A stretch of 64,000 bases of DNA, from contig JBFWMG010000001.1 of assembly GCA_050251715.1 (NCBI GenBank), positions 268,772 to 332,771 on the forward strand, written 5' to 3'. How positions within the stretch are numbered: position 1 is the stretch's first letter; every line of letters begins with the position of its first letter. The position numbers and the translations under genes are program-made. Positions 16,312-24,955 of the stretch are shown piece by piece. The notes under the pieces were generated by a model. The model had not been told where the DNA came from. It saw only the letters and a list, made by a program, of their open reading frames with translations, and searched no databases. This DNA is from JBFWMG01 sp050251715 (GTDB taxonomy: Bacteria > Desulfobacterota > Desulfovibrionia > Desulfovibrionales > Desulfovibrionaceae).

Positions 16312-18381
16312 TCATGCTGTTGTCGCGGCGGCCTCGACCGCCTGGTGGTCCAGGGGCAGATCCACGATGAACACGGTGCCGGGGCCGAACGCCACGTTTT
16401 TGCCCACGCCCTCGACCGCGCGCGCCATGGCGAGCATGTCGGGCGGGCAGGGGCTTTCGGCACGGATCGTGCCGCCGTGGGCCTCTATGATGCCAAAGGA
16501 CACCGACAGGCCGAGCCCGGTGCCCTTGCCCACCGGCTTGGTGCTGAAAAACGGGTCGAAAATCCTGTTCAGGTTGTCCTGCGCAATGCCCGCGCCCGTA
16601 TCCGCCACCCACAGGGTCAGCTTCATGGCCGGGGAATCCAGCCGGGTGCGCACCACGATCACCCCGCCGCCGGACATGGCTCCCAGGGCGTTGTGCAGGA
16701 GGTTCATCCACACCTGCTTCAACTTCTCCGGATCACCGTAAATGATGGGTTGCCGGTCGTCCAGATCGGTGTGGATCACGGTGTTGTCCAGATAGAAGGT
16801 GTGGCGCACCAGGGTGACCACCTCCATGACCGAGTTGTTGAAGCACATTTCGAGCTTGGCGCTCTCCGCCTGGCGGGAAAAGCCGAGCAGGTCGGACACG
16901 ATCTTGCGGCAGACCTTGGCCTGCTTTTCGATGATGCCGAGATCCTGGTGCAGCTGCCCGTCCTCGGGCGCGTCCTCGCGCAGCAGTTGCGCGTAGCCCA
17001 GGATGATGCCGAGCGGGGTGTTGATCTCGTGCGCCACGCCGCCCGCCAGCTTGCCCAGCGATTCCATCTTTTGCGACTGCACGAGCTGCCCCTGCACGCG
17101 CTTGAGTTCCGTGATGTCCCGCGCGGAACGCAACAGGCCGATGGTGCGCCCCTGGGCGTCGCTCACCGGCGTGAGCACCACATGGTACCAGAAGGCGTCG
17201 TCGCCCCGGCGGAGCTGGACTTCGTGGTGGCTGCGCCGCCCGGCCGCCAGGGCGCGGCGGCTCTCGTCGTCGCGCCGCCGCGCCTCGTCGGGATCGAACA
17301 TGTCGGCGTTGGCCTTGCCGGCCACGGCTTCGGGCGCAAGGCCCACAAAGGCGGCAAAGGCCTTGTTGGCCGCCTGGTAGACCAGGTTCTCGTCCACCAT
17401 GCTCACCATGTCGGGCGAGGCGTCCAGGATGGAGCGCAACAACTGCTGCTGGCGCGACAAGGTGGCCTCGGCGTCGCGCAATTCGTGGATGTGGGTCTTG
17501 AGCCACAGGCTCATCACGTCGAAGGTCTCGGCCAGATCCTGGATCTCGTCGCCCTTCTTGGCCCGGTAGACCGCGCAATCCTCGCAGGAAACCGATGCGC
17601 CGTGGTGGTCGGGCGAGTGGTCCAGCACCCCGGCCAAATACCAGCAGGGGCAGTTCTCGTCGCCATGGGCTGGGCATGACGCCAGGCCGCATTCCCGTTC
17701 CTGCCAGCAGCGGGTGGCCATGCCGCGCACGGCCTGCTGGTCCATGTTGCCGCGCACGATGTTTTCCGCATGGCCGCGCAACAGGTTGAGCCGCCGGGTC
17801 ACGCGGCTGGCGAACAGCCCGCTGGCCACCAGGGACAGGGCGAATGCCGCCGCCGAAACCCCGGTGATGGCCGCCATCAACTGGTTGACCACGGTCTGCA
17901 CCTTGGCCCGCGACACGCCCAGGCGCACGGTGCCGAACCGTTTGTTCGCCACCAGGATGGGCGCGGCAAAATCGTCGATGCGGTCCGCACCGGTATCCAG
18001 CAGCCGGATGTTCACCCGGGCGGACCCGTCCACGGCATTGGCCTGGAGCAGGTCGATGGGGAAGCCCCCGGTAAAGGTGTGCACCAGAATGGAGCCGCTC
18101 TCGTCCAGGATGAAGCCGTAGGCCACGTGCTTGTCCACGCGGCGCAGTTCGTCCACCAGGTTCTTCAGGCGCAGAAAATCCATGCCCAGCATGGGGTCCA
18201 CGGCGCGCATGGCCAGATTGGACGCCAGCACCGACCCGCTGTGCTTGCTTTCGGACACCAGGGCGCGGGCCGCCATGTGGCTGATGACCAGCCCGAGGAT
18301 GAGCGCGATGGGGCCGACGATGGCGATGATGCCCAGGTTGACCTTGGTGCGGAAACGCAGGGTGCGCAGGCGGAACCGCAT
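16312..18381 (-). CDS. Sensor histidine kinase with Cys-rich HAMP insert and PAS domain
   Basis: 689 residues. Membrane helices at about 17-40 and 165-190 enclose a small periplasmic sensor. A HAMP-like helix follows, then a Cys-rich insert (Cys225, 231, 236, 244, 246, 266, 269) with CWQERECGLASCPAHG and CPCWYLAG, a pattern seen in some sensor kinases of anaerobes that may bind metal or a cluster. Then come PAS (about 310-425), HisKA with His451 in GGVAHEINTP, and an HATPase domain with ADTGAGI and GTGLGLSVS. Its ATG directly abuts the stop of the PhnD-like gene, so the periplasmic binding protein is probably its ligand presenter. Confidence 0.92.
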   Translation of the reverse strand: MRFRLRTLRFRTKVNLGIIAIVGPIALILGLVISHMAARALVSESKHSGSVLASNLAMRAVDPMLGMDFLRLKNLVDELRRVDKHVAYGFILDESGSILVHTFTGGFPIDLLQANAVDGSARVNIRLLDTGADRIDDFAAPILVANKRFGTVRLGVSRAKVQTVVNQLMAAITGVSAAAFALSLVASGLFASRVTRRLNLLRGHAENIVRGNMDQQAVRGMATRCWQERECGLASCPAHGDENCPCWYLAGVLDHSPDHHGASVSCEDCAVYRAKKGDEIQDLAETFDVMSLWLKTHIHELRDAEATLSRQQQLLRSILDASPDMVSMVDENLVYQAANKAFAAFVGLAPEAVAGKANADMFDPDEARRRDDESRRALAAGRRSHHEVQLRRGDDAFWYHVVLTPVSDAQGRTIGLLRSARDITELKRVQGQLVQSQKMESLGKLAGGVAHEINTPLGIILGYAQLLREDAPEDGQLHQDLGIIEKQAKVCRKIVSDLLGFSRQAESAKLEMCFNNSVMEVVTLVRHTFYLDNTVIHTDLDDRQPIIYGDPEKLKQVWMNLLHNALGAMSGGGVIVVRTRLDSPAMKLTLWVADTGAGIAQDNLNRIFDPFFSTKPVGKGTGLGLSVSFGIIEAHGGTIRAESPCPPDMLAMARAVEGVGKNVAFGPGTVFIVDLPLDHQAVEAAATTA

Positions 18382-19314
18382 CTAGTCGCCTCCTGTTGTC
18401 GGGCCCACCTTGGCCGCCAGTTCGCGCACAGGGGCGTAGTCGGCGTCGTCGGCGGAATGAATGGCGTGCATGTGCGCGGCGCGCAGGATGGCGGCATGTT
18501 CGGGATCGTCGGGATCGAGGGCCAGAAGCGCCATGCGCACCGCATCCACCACCGCCGGATCCAGGTTGCGGCGTGCGGCGTAGACCCAGCCGGGGTAGGA
18601 GCGGGTTTCCGCCAGCACGCGGATGCGGTCCAGCTCGATGCGCCCTTCCAACAGCTCCAGGGTGCCTTCGCGGATGGAGCCGATATCGTATTTGCCCGCA
18701 TAGACCGCCATGACGACCTTTTCCTGGTTGCCGCCCGGACCGGGCGCAAAGGCGACTTCGCGGAAATCCGCGCTGGTGAGGCCATGGTCCATGAAATGCC
18801 CCAGGGCAAAGAGGTAGCCGCCCGCCGAATGCGGATCCACGGCTATCCAGCGCTTGCCCCGGCAGTCGTCCAGGGAGCGGATGGCCGTGTTGTCCTTGCG
18901 GGTGATGATCTGGCCCCGGAAAAAGGGCTTGCCCGACGGTTCCACGGTGCGGGCAAAGGCGCGCGCGCCCATGGCGTCGGCCATGCGCACGTAGATGAAG
19001 GGATTGGAGAATGAAATGTCGATTTCGCCCCGGCCCACCATGTTCAGGTGGTCGTCGAAGGTGGCGGGAAAGACCTGGCGGAAGGTCAGGCCCGTGGCGC
19101 GCGCCAGATACTCCACCAGCCGGTGGTGGCGCTGGTAGGATATGGTGTGCGAATACTGGGGCAGATAGGCGTAGGTCACGGCGTCGGGCGGGGCGGGCGC
19201 GGCGGCCTCGATGCGGCGGCTCAGGTCCACGCGGGTGGCTGGTTCGTCATCCGAGCAGCCCGCGACGGCCAGCAGGGCCGCCAGGGCAAGGCAGAGAAGG
19301 ATGATGCGTCGCAT
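18382..19314 (-). CDS. PhnD/SsuA-type periplasmic-binding lipoprotein
   Basis: 310 residues from the ATG at 19314, which has GGGAG five bases upstream; an in-frame ATG at 19332 is the alternative. The signal peptide ends in a lipobox (LLAVAGC), so it is an outer-surface lipoprotein. The body matches the phosphonate/phosphite-binding PhnD family: YAYLPQYSHTISYQRHHRLVEYL, FVNPFIYVRM-like ISFSNPFIYVRMADAM, and DDCRGKRWIAVDPHSAGGYL. No ABC permease or ATPase gene is nearby; the next gene in the operon is the sensor kinase, implying a sensory role. The ligand is unknown; an oxyanion such as phosphonate or phosphite is only suggested by family. Confidence 0.85.
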   Translation of the reverse strand: MRRIILLCLALAALLAVAGCSDDEPATRVDLSRRIEAAAPAPPDAVTYAYLPQYSHTISYQRHHRLVEYLARATGLTFRQVFPATFDDHLNMVGRGEIDISFSNPFIYVRMADAMGARAFARTVEPSGKPFFRGQIITRKDNTAIRSLDDCRGKRWIAVDPHSAGGYLFALGHFMDHGLTSADFREVAFAPGPGGNQEKVVMAVYAGKYDIGSIREGTLELLEGRIELDRIRVLAETRSYPGWVYAARRNLDPAVVDAVRMALLALDPDDPEHAAILRAAHMHAIHSADDADYAPVRELAAKVGPTTGGD

Positions 19315-19335
19315 GCGCGCTCCCGTGGCCATGCC

Positions 19336-20010
19336 TCACACCGTCGCGGCGGGGCGTTCGACGCCCGCGCCGCCCTTGCCGTCCGGGCTGGACGGGCCGG
19401 TCGTCCCTGTCGCCACGGACTGGCGCGGCTGGTCCTGGCTCGCGCCGAGATCCGCCCAGCTGAGCACGGGGGCGCTGTTTTGGGCGGCCTCGCGCATGCG
19501 CCGGGCGGCGTGGCCCAGCAGGGGCAGACGCCGTTTCACGCGGCTGAAGGCCACGCGCAGCAGGATGTAGGTGGGGAAGAAGACGGCGGTGAAGCCCACG
19601 GTCCATGGGGTGAAGGGCAGGGGGATGGCCACGCCGGAAAAGCGGGTGGACATCCAACCCAGGGCAAAGGGCACGGGCCAGACCGAGGTGGCGAAGAGCG
19701 CGGCCTGGGCAAAGAACGCCTTGCCGAAGGAGTCGTTGGCCAGCGTGTTGCTCGCGGTGTAGCTGGCCTTGTCCCTGGCGCGGATGGCGCGGACGGAGAG
19801 GTTGTGCATGCGCACCATTTCCGCGCTTTGGCCGTCGAAATGGGCCTTGTTGCCCAGGTAGGCCAGCGCCATGGTGTATTCGCCCAGCACGACGCAGACC
19901 AGGCAGAGCGTTGCGGTGCCCAGGTGGAATCCCGCCGTGGGATCGGGGAGCAGCCGGAAGGGCGCGATGCACAGTGCGTCGAGAAGGTGGAGAAGGGCGG
20001 TGGCGTCCAT
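19336..20010 (-). CDS. Multi-pass membrane protein of unknown function
   Basis: 224 residues from the ATG at 20010; the in-frame extension to 20280 runs through the 41-bp tandem repeats and is not a real N-terminus. Three or four hydrophobic segments are visible (residues about 38-58 TLCLVCVVLGEYTMAL, 98-118, 130-155 WTVGFTAVFFPTYILL). The tail is polar and Pro/Gly/Ser-rich. It is 21 bases before the PhnD-like gene and on the same strand, so it could be the first gene of that signalling operon. I do not recognise the family. Confidence 0.65.
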   Translation of the reverse strand: MDATALLHLLDALCIAPFRLLPDPTAGFHLGTATLCLVCVVLGEYTMALAYLGNKAHFDGQSAEMVRMHNLSVRAIRARDKASYTASNTLANDSFGKAFFAQAALFATSVWPVPFALGWMSTRFSGVAIPLPFTPWTVGFTAVFFPTYILLRVAFSRVKRRLPLLGHAARRMREAAQNSAPVLSWADLGASQDQPRQSVATGTTGPSSPDGKGGAGVERPAATV

Positions 20011-20166
20011 GGTGTTCTCGCGGGTTGCGGTTGGGTTGAGGGTATCAGAAAGATACGCGTCCCGGAAGCGGGGGGAGCGGCCTGTTGGCGCTTGCGCCGG
20101 GGGGGCTGTTGCGAACGCCTGCTGATGTGTCGTGTCGGCCGGGAGCCCGCCTGTCCTTTGAAAATT

Positions 20167-20319
20167 GGAACCGGGGCTTTGGTGCGCCCCGTGTCCAATG
20201 AAAGTTTGGAACCGGAGCTCTGGTGCGCCCCGTGTCCAATGAAAGTTTGGAACCGGAGCTCTGGTGCGCCCCGTGTCCAATGAAAGTTTGGAACCGGGGC
20301 GGGGGTGCGCCCCGGTTCC
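20167..20319. repeat. 41-bp tandem repeat, three full copies plus one partial
   Basis: Units start at 20167, 20208 and 20249, with a diverged partial copy from 20290. Each contains GGTGCGCCCCGTGTCCAATG and then AAAGTTTGGAACCGG. Units 2 and 3 are identical; unit 1 differs at a few bases. There are no spacers between units. The array lies between the TauE/SafE gene and the unknown membrane-protein gene, both on the minus strand. Confidence 0.9.
20290..20319 (-). terminator. Hairpin after the TauE/SafE gene, possible terminator
   Basis: Perfect 12-bp arms, GGAACCGGGGCG at 20290-20301 and CGCCCCGGTTCC at 20308-20319, around a six-base loop. It lies 25 bases after the permease stop in the direction of transcription. 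No T-run follows on the minus strand, so factor-independent termination is uncertain. Confidence 0.4.
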
Positions 20320-20343
20320 GGGGGGTAAGCCGTACGTATGGAG

Positions 20344-21504
20344 TTAGTACGGCGGGAGCAGGCTTATGCCGAGGAGTCCCTTGGTGGAGTACCGGATGCC
20401 CACATAGAACGCCAGGATGATGAACAGGATCTTGAGACCCTTTTCCGGGATGTACTTGGAGGTGCGGGGGCCGACCACGGAGCCGATCAGGATGCCGACG
20501 AGTTCCACGCCGATGAGCGACCAGTCCACGGGCGCGCCGCCCACGGTCATGTAGGTGGCGATGCTGGTAATCATGCCCACGAGCACGGCCAGGGCCGAGG
20601 TGCCCGCGACCAGGTACATGGGCAGCCCCGCCACGCTGGTGAGGAACGGCACCAGCAGGAAACCGCCGCCCACGCCCAGGAAGGAGGCCAGCGACGCGAT
20701 GACGAAGCCGCCGCAAATGGGGATGAGGGGGTTGAAGCCGAATTCCACGCCGTAGAACGTGAAGGTCACCTTGCCCGGGGTGAAGCTCTTCACCTTCACG
20801 CCCAGGGCGGAGGTGTCGATGGCCGCGCCTTCGCGCTGCTGCTTCACGGTGGCCTCGAATGCCTTGGCCGCTTCCTTGGCCTTCTTTTTGGAGGCCTGGC
20901 CGCGCGGGGTCATTTCATACGTCAGGTAGCAGCCCAGGAAAAGGACGAAGAGGCCGAAGTAGCCGATGTAGGACTTGAGCGAGATCTTGCCGGCGGTGAG
21001 CCACGGCACCAGGGTGGAACCGGCCACGGAGCCGATGCCCAGGCACAGGGCCAGCGGCAGCACCAGGCGGCCCATCTTGTAGTAGTTCCAGGAGGAAATA
21101 CCCGCGCTGGTGCCCACCAGCCACTGGTTGGACACGCGGATGGAGTCCGTGATGACCTTGTTCAGGGTCGGGGAGGTCTTCTTGAAGGAGGAGGCGAAGT
21201 TGCCGAAGCCGTAGATGGTGATGTGGCCCACACCGGCCATGATGCCGCCAAAGGCGCCCACGGTGGAGAATATCCAGCCCACCCACAAGGCCCAGCCAAA
21301 GGCGAGGATGAGGTTGACCTGCGGCGCGCCGGGAATGCCCAGGAAACCGGGCGCGGCGGTGGGGTTGAGCTGTCCGGCATCGGTGCCGGCGGGCGAGGCG
21401 GCAATGGCGTCGGCCAGGCGGTCGGCAAAGCTCGGCTCGGCCCACAGGGCCACCACGGCCACAAGCAGGGCGACAATAAGCAGGGCGGTATGTTTGCGGT
21501 TCAC
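20344..21504 (-). CDS. TauE/SafE-family permease with signal-like N-terminus
   Basis: 386 residues. An N-terminal hydrophobic segment (ALLIVALLVAVVALWA) is followed by two TauE/SafE half-repeats, each with a Gly-rich helix (FGGIMAGVGHITIYG and FLGVGGGFLLVPFLT), separated by a charged cytoplasmic loop with KKKAKEAAKAF. This family exports or imports sulfur-containing or organic anions such as sulfite, sulfoacetate or taurine across the inner membrane. It lies 21 bases downstream of the DUF169 gene. In a sulfate reducer a sulfur oxyanion or C2 acid is plausible, but the substrate is not shown by sequence. Confidence 0.88.
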   Translation of the reverse strand: MNRKHTALLIVALLVAVVALWAEPSFADRLADAIAASPAGTDAGQLNPTAAPGFLGIPGAPQVNLILAFGWALWVGWIFSTVGAFGGIMAGVGHITIYGFGNFASSFKKTSPTLNKVITDSIRVSNQWLVGTSAGISSWNYYKMGRLVLPLALCLGIGSVAGSTLVPWLTAGKISLKSYIGYFGLFVLFLGCYLTYEMTPRGQASKKKAKEAAKAFEATVKQQREGAAIDTSALGVKVKSFTPGKVTFTFYGVEFGFNPLIPICGGFVIASLASFLGVGGGFLLVPFLTSVAGLPMYLVAGTSALAVLVGMITSIATYMTVGGAPVDWSLIGVELVGILIGSVVGPRTSKYIPEKGLKILFIILAFYVGIRYSTKGLLGISLLPPY

Positions 21505-21525
21505 GACAAGCTCCTTTGGCTGGGC

Positions 21526-22317
21526 CTAGGCCTTTTTCTCGGCCTTCTTGAAGATGATGAGGGGGCAGTTCTTGCAGACGTCCGCGCCGGGGAAACCGTC
21601 GCCGGGGCGGGTGATGGCGCCGCTGCCGTACTGGGCCTTGCGGTCGAGCAGGCGCTGCACCGTGGGGCCGATGTGCTCGCCGGGGATGATGAAGTTGACC
21701 TCGCCGCGCTCGGTCTTGCCCGCGTTGTAGCTGCCGCTGCATGCGGGAAGCATGTTGGCGCTCTTCTCGCTGTAGGACCACACGTTGCCCGCGCAGGCGG
21801 AGGAGTTCATGGTGATGTTGGTGCGCAGGGGGTGGATGTCCATGGCCGCCATGTAATCCACGGCCAGGTGGTAGGCCTGCATGTTGTCGCAGTAGAAATG
21901 CACGGTGTCCGGGTCAAAGTACGCATCCGCCAGGGGGGAGACGACAATGGCCTTGAGCGCGCCCTCGGGCAGGCGGGCCTTGCTCTTCACAAACCGTGCG
22001 GCCTGGTCCAGATCCTTGGTGTACTTGGCATGGCTCGCCACTTCCTTGTCGGAGTATTCGCTCCAGCCGAACACGTATTCGGCGTTGGGACAGCCAAGCC
22101 CAGCGGGCTTGCCCAGCACGGTCTGGCCCTTCATGCGCGCGGCGATCTCCCACTGGCAGAAGGTCATGGGCTTGACCGGGGTGAAGTGGTCCACGTTCCG
22201 CTCGAATTCCTCCACCTGGGCGTCATCGAACAGGTATTTTACGGCGATGGGAAAATGGTACAACCGCAGGTCTTCCATCAGGACATGTTGCATTTCCTTG
22301 TAGGTCAGGGCGCTCAT
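21526..22317 (-). CDS. DUF169-family protein
   Basis: 263 residues from the ATG at 22317, chosen for the AAGGAGGAG ribosome site directly upstream. The family hallmarks are the N-terminal IAVKYLFDDA, the Cys in MTFCQWEIAARMKG, several later Cys (CPNAEYVFG, SACAGNVW, LPACSGSYN) and the C-terminal CKNCP pair. DUF169 proteins are common in anaerobes and methanogens; function is unknown, although the conserved Cys suggest metal or cofactor binding. Pairing with a TauE/SafE permease in one operon suggests a joint role in handling a transported sulfur or carbon anion. Confidence 0.88.
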   Translation of the reverse strand: MSALTYKEMQHVLMEDLRLYHFPIAVKYLFDDAQVEEFERNVDHFTPVKPMTFCQWEIAARMKGQTVLGKPAGLGCPNAEYVFGWSEYSDKEVASHAKYTKDLDQAARFVKSKARLPEGALKAIVVSPLADAYFDPDTVHFYCDNMQAYHLAVDYMAAMDIHPLRTNITMNSSACAGNVWSYSEKSANMLPACSGSYNAGKTERGEVNFIIPGEHIGPTVQRLLDRKAQYGSGAITRPGDGFPGADVCKNCPLIIFKKAEKKA

Positions 22318-22642
22318 CTGCTCCTCCTTGCGTTTGCCTTTGGGGCGGCCATGCGGCACGCCCAGGTGCATGCCGTCGGTCGGATTGCCGGACCGGCATG
22401 ACCTTGGGCTAGCAGGCGGCGGTTGGAACGTGGGAGCGGAAACAGGGCTTGTGAAAAAAAGTACGTGTATTATTTTTCAGGCGGGATCCATGGGGGTGGG
22501 GGGGCGGCAGGTTTGGTGAAATTTTTCACATGCGGTGCGGGTGCGGCCAGGGTGACGCCCGGACGCCAAATAGGCGCGAGTGATCCGCCAGCTATTGTAT
22601 GACTAGGTTGTTTTGTGCAATAGTCCGCGACATAGGTATGCC
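22318..22642. other. Divergent promoter region, DUF169 operon and CHASE4-type kinase
   Basis: 325 bases without a gene. An AT-rich tract with TTGTGAAAAAAA and ATTATTTTTCA half-dyads lies at about 22449-22480. A CRP/FNR-like dyad lies at 22516-22529. No terminator or small gene is seen. Confidence 0.5.
22516..22529. promoter_or_regulatory. CRP/FNR-superfamily-like dyad GTGAAA-TT-TTTCAC
   Basis: A perfect 6-2-6 palindrome. In context it reads GGTGA-N6-TCACA, close to the TGTGA-N6-TCACA sites of CRP/FNR regulators and of the HcpR-type sites known in sulfate reducers. It is about 200 bases from the DUF169 start and 114 from the kinase start, so it could serve either side. Confidence 0.4.
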
Positions 22643-24892
22643 ATGACCATCCGTAACGCCACGTTGACCATCATCACGGTGACCACCCTGCTTTTTGTGG
22701 GGCTCACGCTGTTTGCCTCCAGCCACATCATTGGAGACAGTTTCCTCCAGCTGGAAATCGACGGCGCCCGCGATGATGCGGTGCGGGCGCGCCGGGGTCT
22801 GCAACGCCTGGTGGACACCACCGACGCCCTTGTCTGGGACTGGGCCAGTTGGGACGACACCGTCCAGTTCGTGCAAGACGCCAACGCGGCGTATATCGAG
22901 TCCAACCTGCACGCCTCCACCATGAGCGATCAGAAACTCAACGTCCTGCTGGTCGCCGACCCTTCGGGTCGGATCGTCTGGGGGTCGGGATACGACCTGG
23001 AAGCGGAGGCTCTCGTGCCTCTGCCTCCCTCCCTTGCGCCGATGCTGTGTTCCGGCGGCGAATTGCACAACCTGTCCTCCCCCTCCAAGCCCGTGGCCGG
23101 GGTGCTTCCCCTGTCCGAAGGCCTGCTGCTGGTGTCGTCACGCCCCATCCTCACATCTTCAGGCGAAGGACCGGCCAAGGGCATGGTCGTCATGGGGCGT
23201 TTTCTCACGGAGACCATGCTGGACCAATTGCGCGAATCGTTGCAGTTGAGCGTCGTGTTGTACCCTTCGTTCGCCATGCAGGAGCGGATGCGGACGACTG
23301 CCTGGGATCCGTGGGGACTGGCCGTCGAGGTCATGGATGAGGTCGCCCTGCGCTCCCTGGCGCGGGTGGAAGGCGTGGGCGGACAGGGGGTGCTCGTGTT
23401 GGAGGTGGTTTCCGGGCGCCCCATGTATGTCCTGATGCGGCATACCATCCGTAATGTCGCCGTCGCACTGCTGCTCATGGGCAGCCTTTTTTGCATCGTG
23501 ACGGTGCTGCTGCTTGAAGGCAAGGTGCTGTGCCGCATCCGCGCGCTGGGTGCCCAGATGGCGGCCATCGGCCGCCAGCGCGACCCCGCGCGGCGGGTGT
23601 CCCTGGCCGGCCGGGACGAGTTGGCGGTTTTGGCCGGCAACATCAACGGCATGCTGGACGAAATCAACACAGCCCGGACCGAGGCGGCCTTGCGCCAGAG
23701 CGATCTGGAAGAGAGCGACGCGTTCATGGCGCGCCTGTTCGACTCGATCCAGGCGGGCGTGTTGCTTATCGACGCGCAAGACCGTTCCATTGTCTACGCC
23801 AACGCCTTTGCGCTCAACCTGGTGGGAACGGACCTGGCCTCGTTTCGCGGCCAGATTTGCCACAAGGCCTTTTGCACAAGCAGCAACGGGATATGCCCCG
23901 TGCTGGACAAGGGGCAGGATGTGGCGCTGAACGAGTGCGACATGTCGCGCGCGGACAAAAGCATGTTGCACATCCTCAAGTCCGTGACCAAGGTGGAGCG
24001 CAAGGGACGCCCGTACCTGCTGGAAACGTTCACCGACATCAGCCCCATTCATGAGGCCAAGGAAAAATTGCAGGCGGCCAAGGCGAGCCTGGAGGACGAG
24101 GTGGCCGTGCGCACCCGTGAACTGCGCGAGGCCAACACCCGGTTGACCGAGCTCAACCAGCTCAAGTCCTCGTTCCTTTCGTCCGCGTCGCATGAATTGC
24201 GCACGCCGCTTACCAGCGTGATGGGGTTTCTCAAGCTTTCGGACAAGAAATTCACGCGCTGGTTCGAGCCCCTTGCCAAGGGCGATCCCGAGTTGGAATC
24301 GCGCGCCAGGGAGTTCAAGGCCAATTTCGCCATCATGGAGTTGGAGGCGGAGCGGCTGCGCCGCCTCATCAACGACCTGCTCGACCTGAACCGCATCGAG
24401 TCCGGGCGCATGTCGTGGGACAACGCCGATGTGGACCTGAGCGCCCTGCTGGAAAAGGTGGCCCAATCGTTCCAACCCCATTTCGAAGGGCGCCCCGACG
24501 TGGCGTTCGAGACCAGCATCGCGCCCGATCTTCCCCATCTGACAGTGGATCCCGACCGCCTGACGCAGGTGGTGGTGAACCTGGTGCACAATGCGGACAA
24601 GTTCACGCTCAAGGGCTCCATACGGCTGGAGGCCGGGATTGACGGCGACGGCTTCGTGCTGGTGCGGGTGCGGGATACCGGTTGCGGCATCCCCGCCGGG
24701 GACGTGGAGAGGATTTTCGAAAGTTTTTACCAGAGCCAGGCACGTGGTGGCGCAAACAGCAACAAGAATGCGGGGACAGGTCTTGGCCTCGCCATATGCA
24801 GCCAGATCGTCCAGCACTACGGCGGCGTCATTTGGGTGGAGTCCGAGGAAGGCAAAGGCAGCGTCTTTTCCTTCCGTTTGCCACGGGCATAG
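22643..24892 (+). CDS. Sensor histidine kinase with CHASE4-type sensor, HAMP and PAS
   Basis: 749 residues from ATG 22643; an in-frame TTG at 22613 is less likely. A first membrane helix (residues 5-27) is followed by a periplasmic CHASE4-like domain with DDAVRARRGLQRLVDTTDAL and WDWASWDDTVQFVQD. A second helix near 270-295 leads to HAMP, then a PAS-like domain with a Cys-containing insert (CHKAFCTSSNGICPV), a coiled coil, HisKA with SSASHELRTPLTS and HATPase with RDTGCGIP and GTGLGLAIC. It has no receiver and no adjacent response regulator. The giant gene starts 63 bases downstream on the same strand. Confidence 0.9.
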   Translation: MTIRNATLTIITVTTLLFVGLTLFASSHIIGDSFLQLEIDGARDDAVRARRGLQRLVDTTDALVWDWASWDDTVQFVQDANAAYIESNLHASTMSDQKLNVLLVADPSGRIVWGSGYDLEAEALVPLPPSLAPMLCSGGELHNLSSPSKPVAGVLPLSEGLLLVSSRPILTSSGEGPAKGMVVMGRFLTETMLDQLRESLQLSVVLYPSFAMQERMRTTAWDPWGLAVEVMDEVALRSLARVEGVGGQGVLVLEVVSGRPMYVLMRHTIRNVAVALLLMGSLFCIVTVLLLEGKVLCRIRALGAQMAAIGRQRDPARRVSLAGRDELAVLAGNINGMLDEINTARTEAALRQSDLEESDAFMARLFDSIQAGVLLIDAQDRSIVYANAFALNLVGTDLASFRGQICHKAFCTSSNGICPVLDKGQDVALNECDMSRADKSMLHILKSVTKVERKGRPYLLETFTDISPIHEAKEKLQAAKASLEDEVAVRTRELREANTRLTELNQLKSSFLSSASHELRTPLTSVMGFLKLSDKKFTRWFEPLAKGDPELESRAREFKANFAIMELEAERLRRLINDLLDLNRIESGRMSWDNADVDLSALLEKVAQSFQPHFEGRPDVAFETSIAPDLPHLTVDPDRLTQVVVNLVHNADKFTLKGSIRLEAGIDGDGFVLVRVRDTGCGIPAGDVERIFESFYQSQARGGANSNKNAGTGLGLAICSQIVQHYGGVIWVESEEGKGSVFSFRLPRA

Positions 24893-24955
24893 CCCTGGCG
24901 GTCCGCGATCCGCGCGGGCCGCGTCGCGTCAACCTCCCCAACCGGGACGGTATGC

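Noticed and set aside
19336..20280. N-terminal extension of the unknown membrane protein through the tandem repeats
   Set aside because: The extension is just translation of the 41-bp repeats; the ATG at 20010 directly precedes the hydrophobic protein.
20167..20319. CRISPR array
   Set aside because: The 41-bp units follow each other without spacers and no cas gene is present, so it is a simple tandem repeat.
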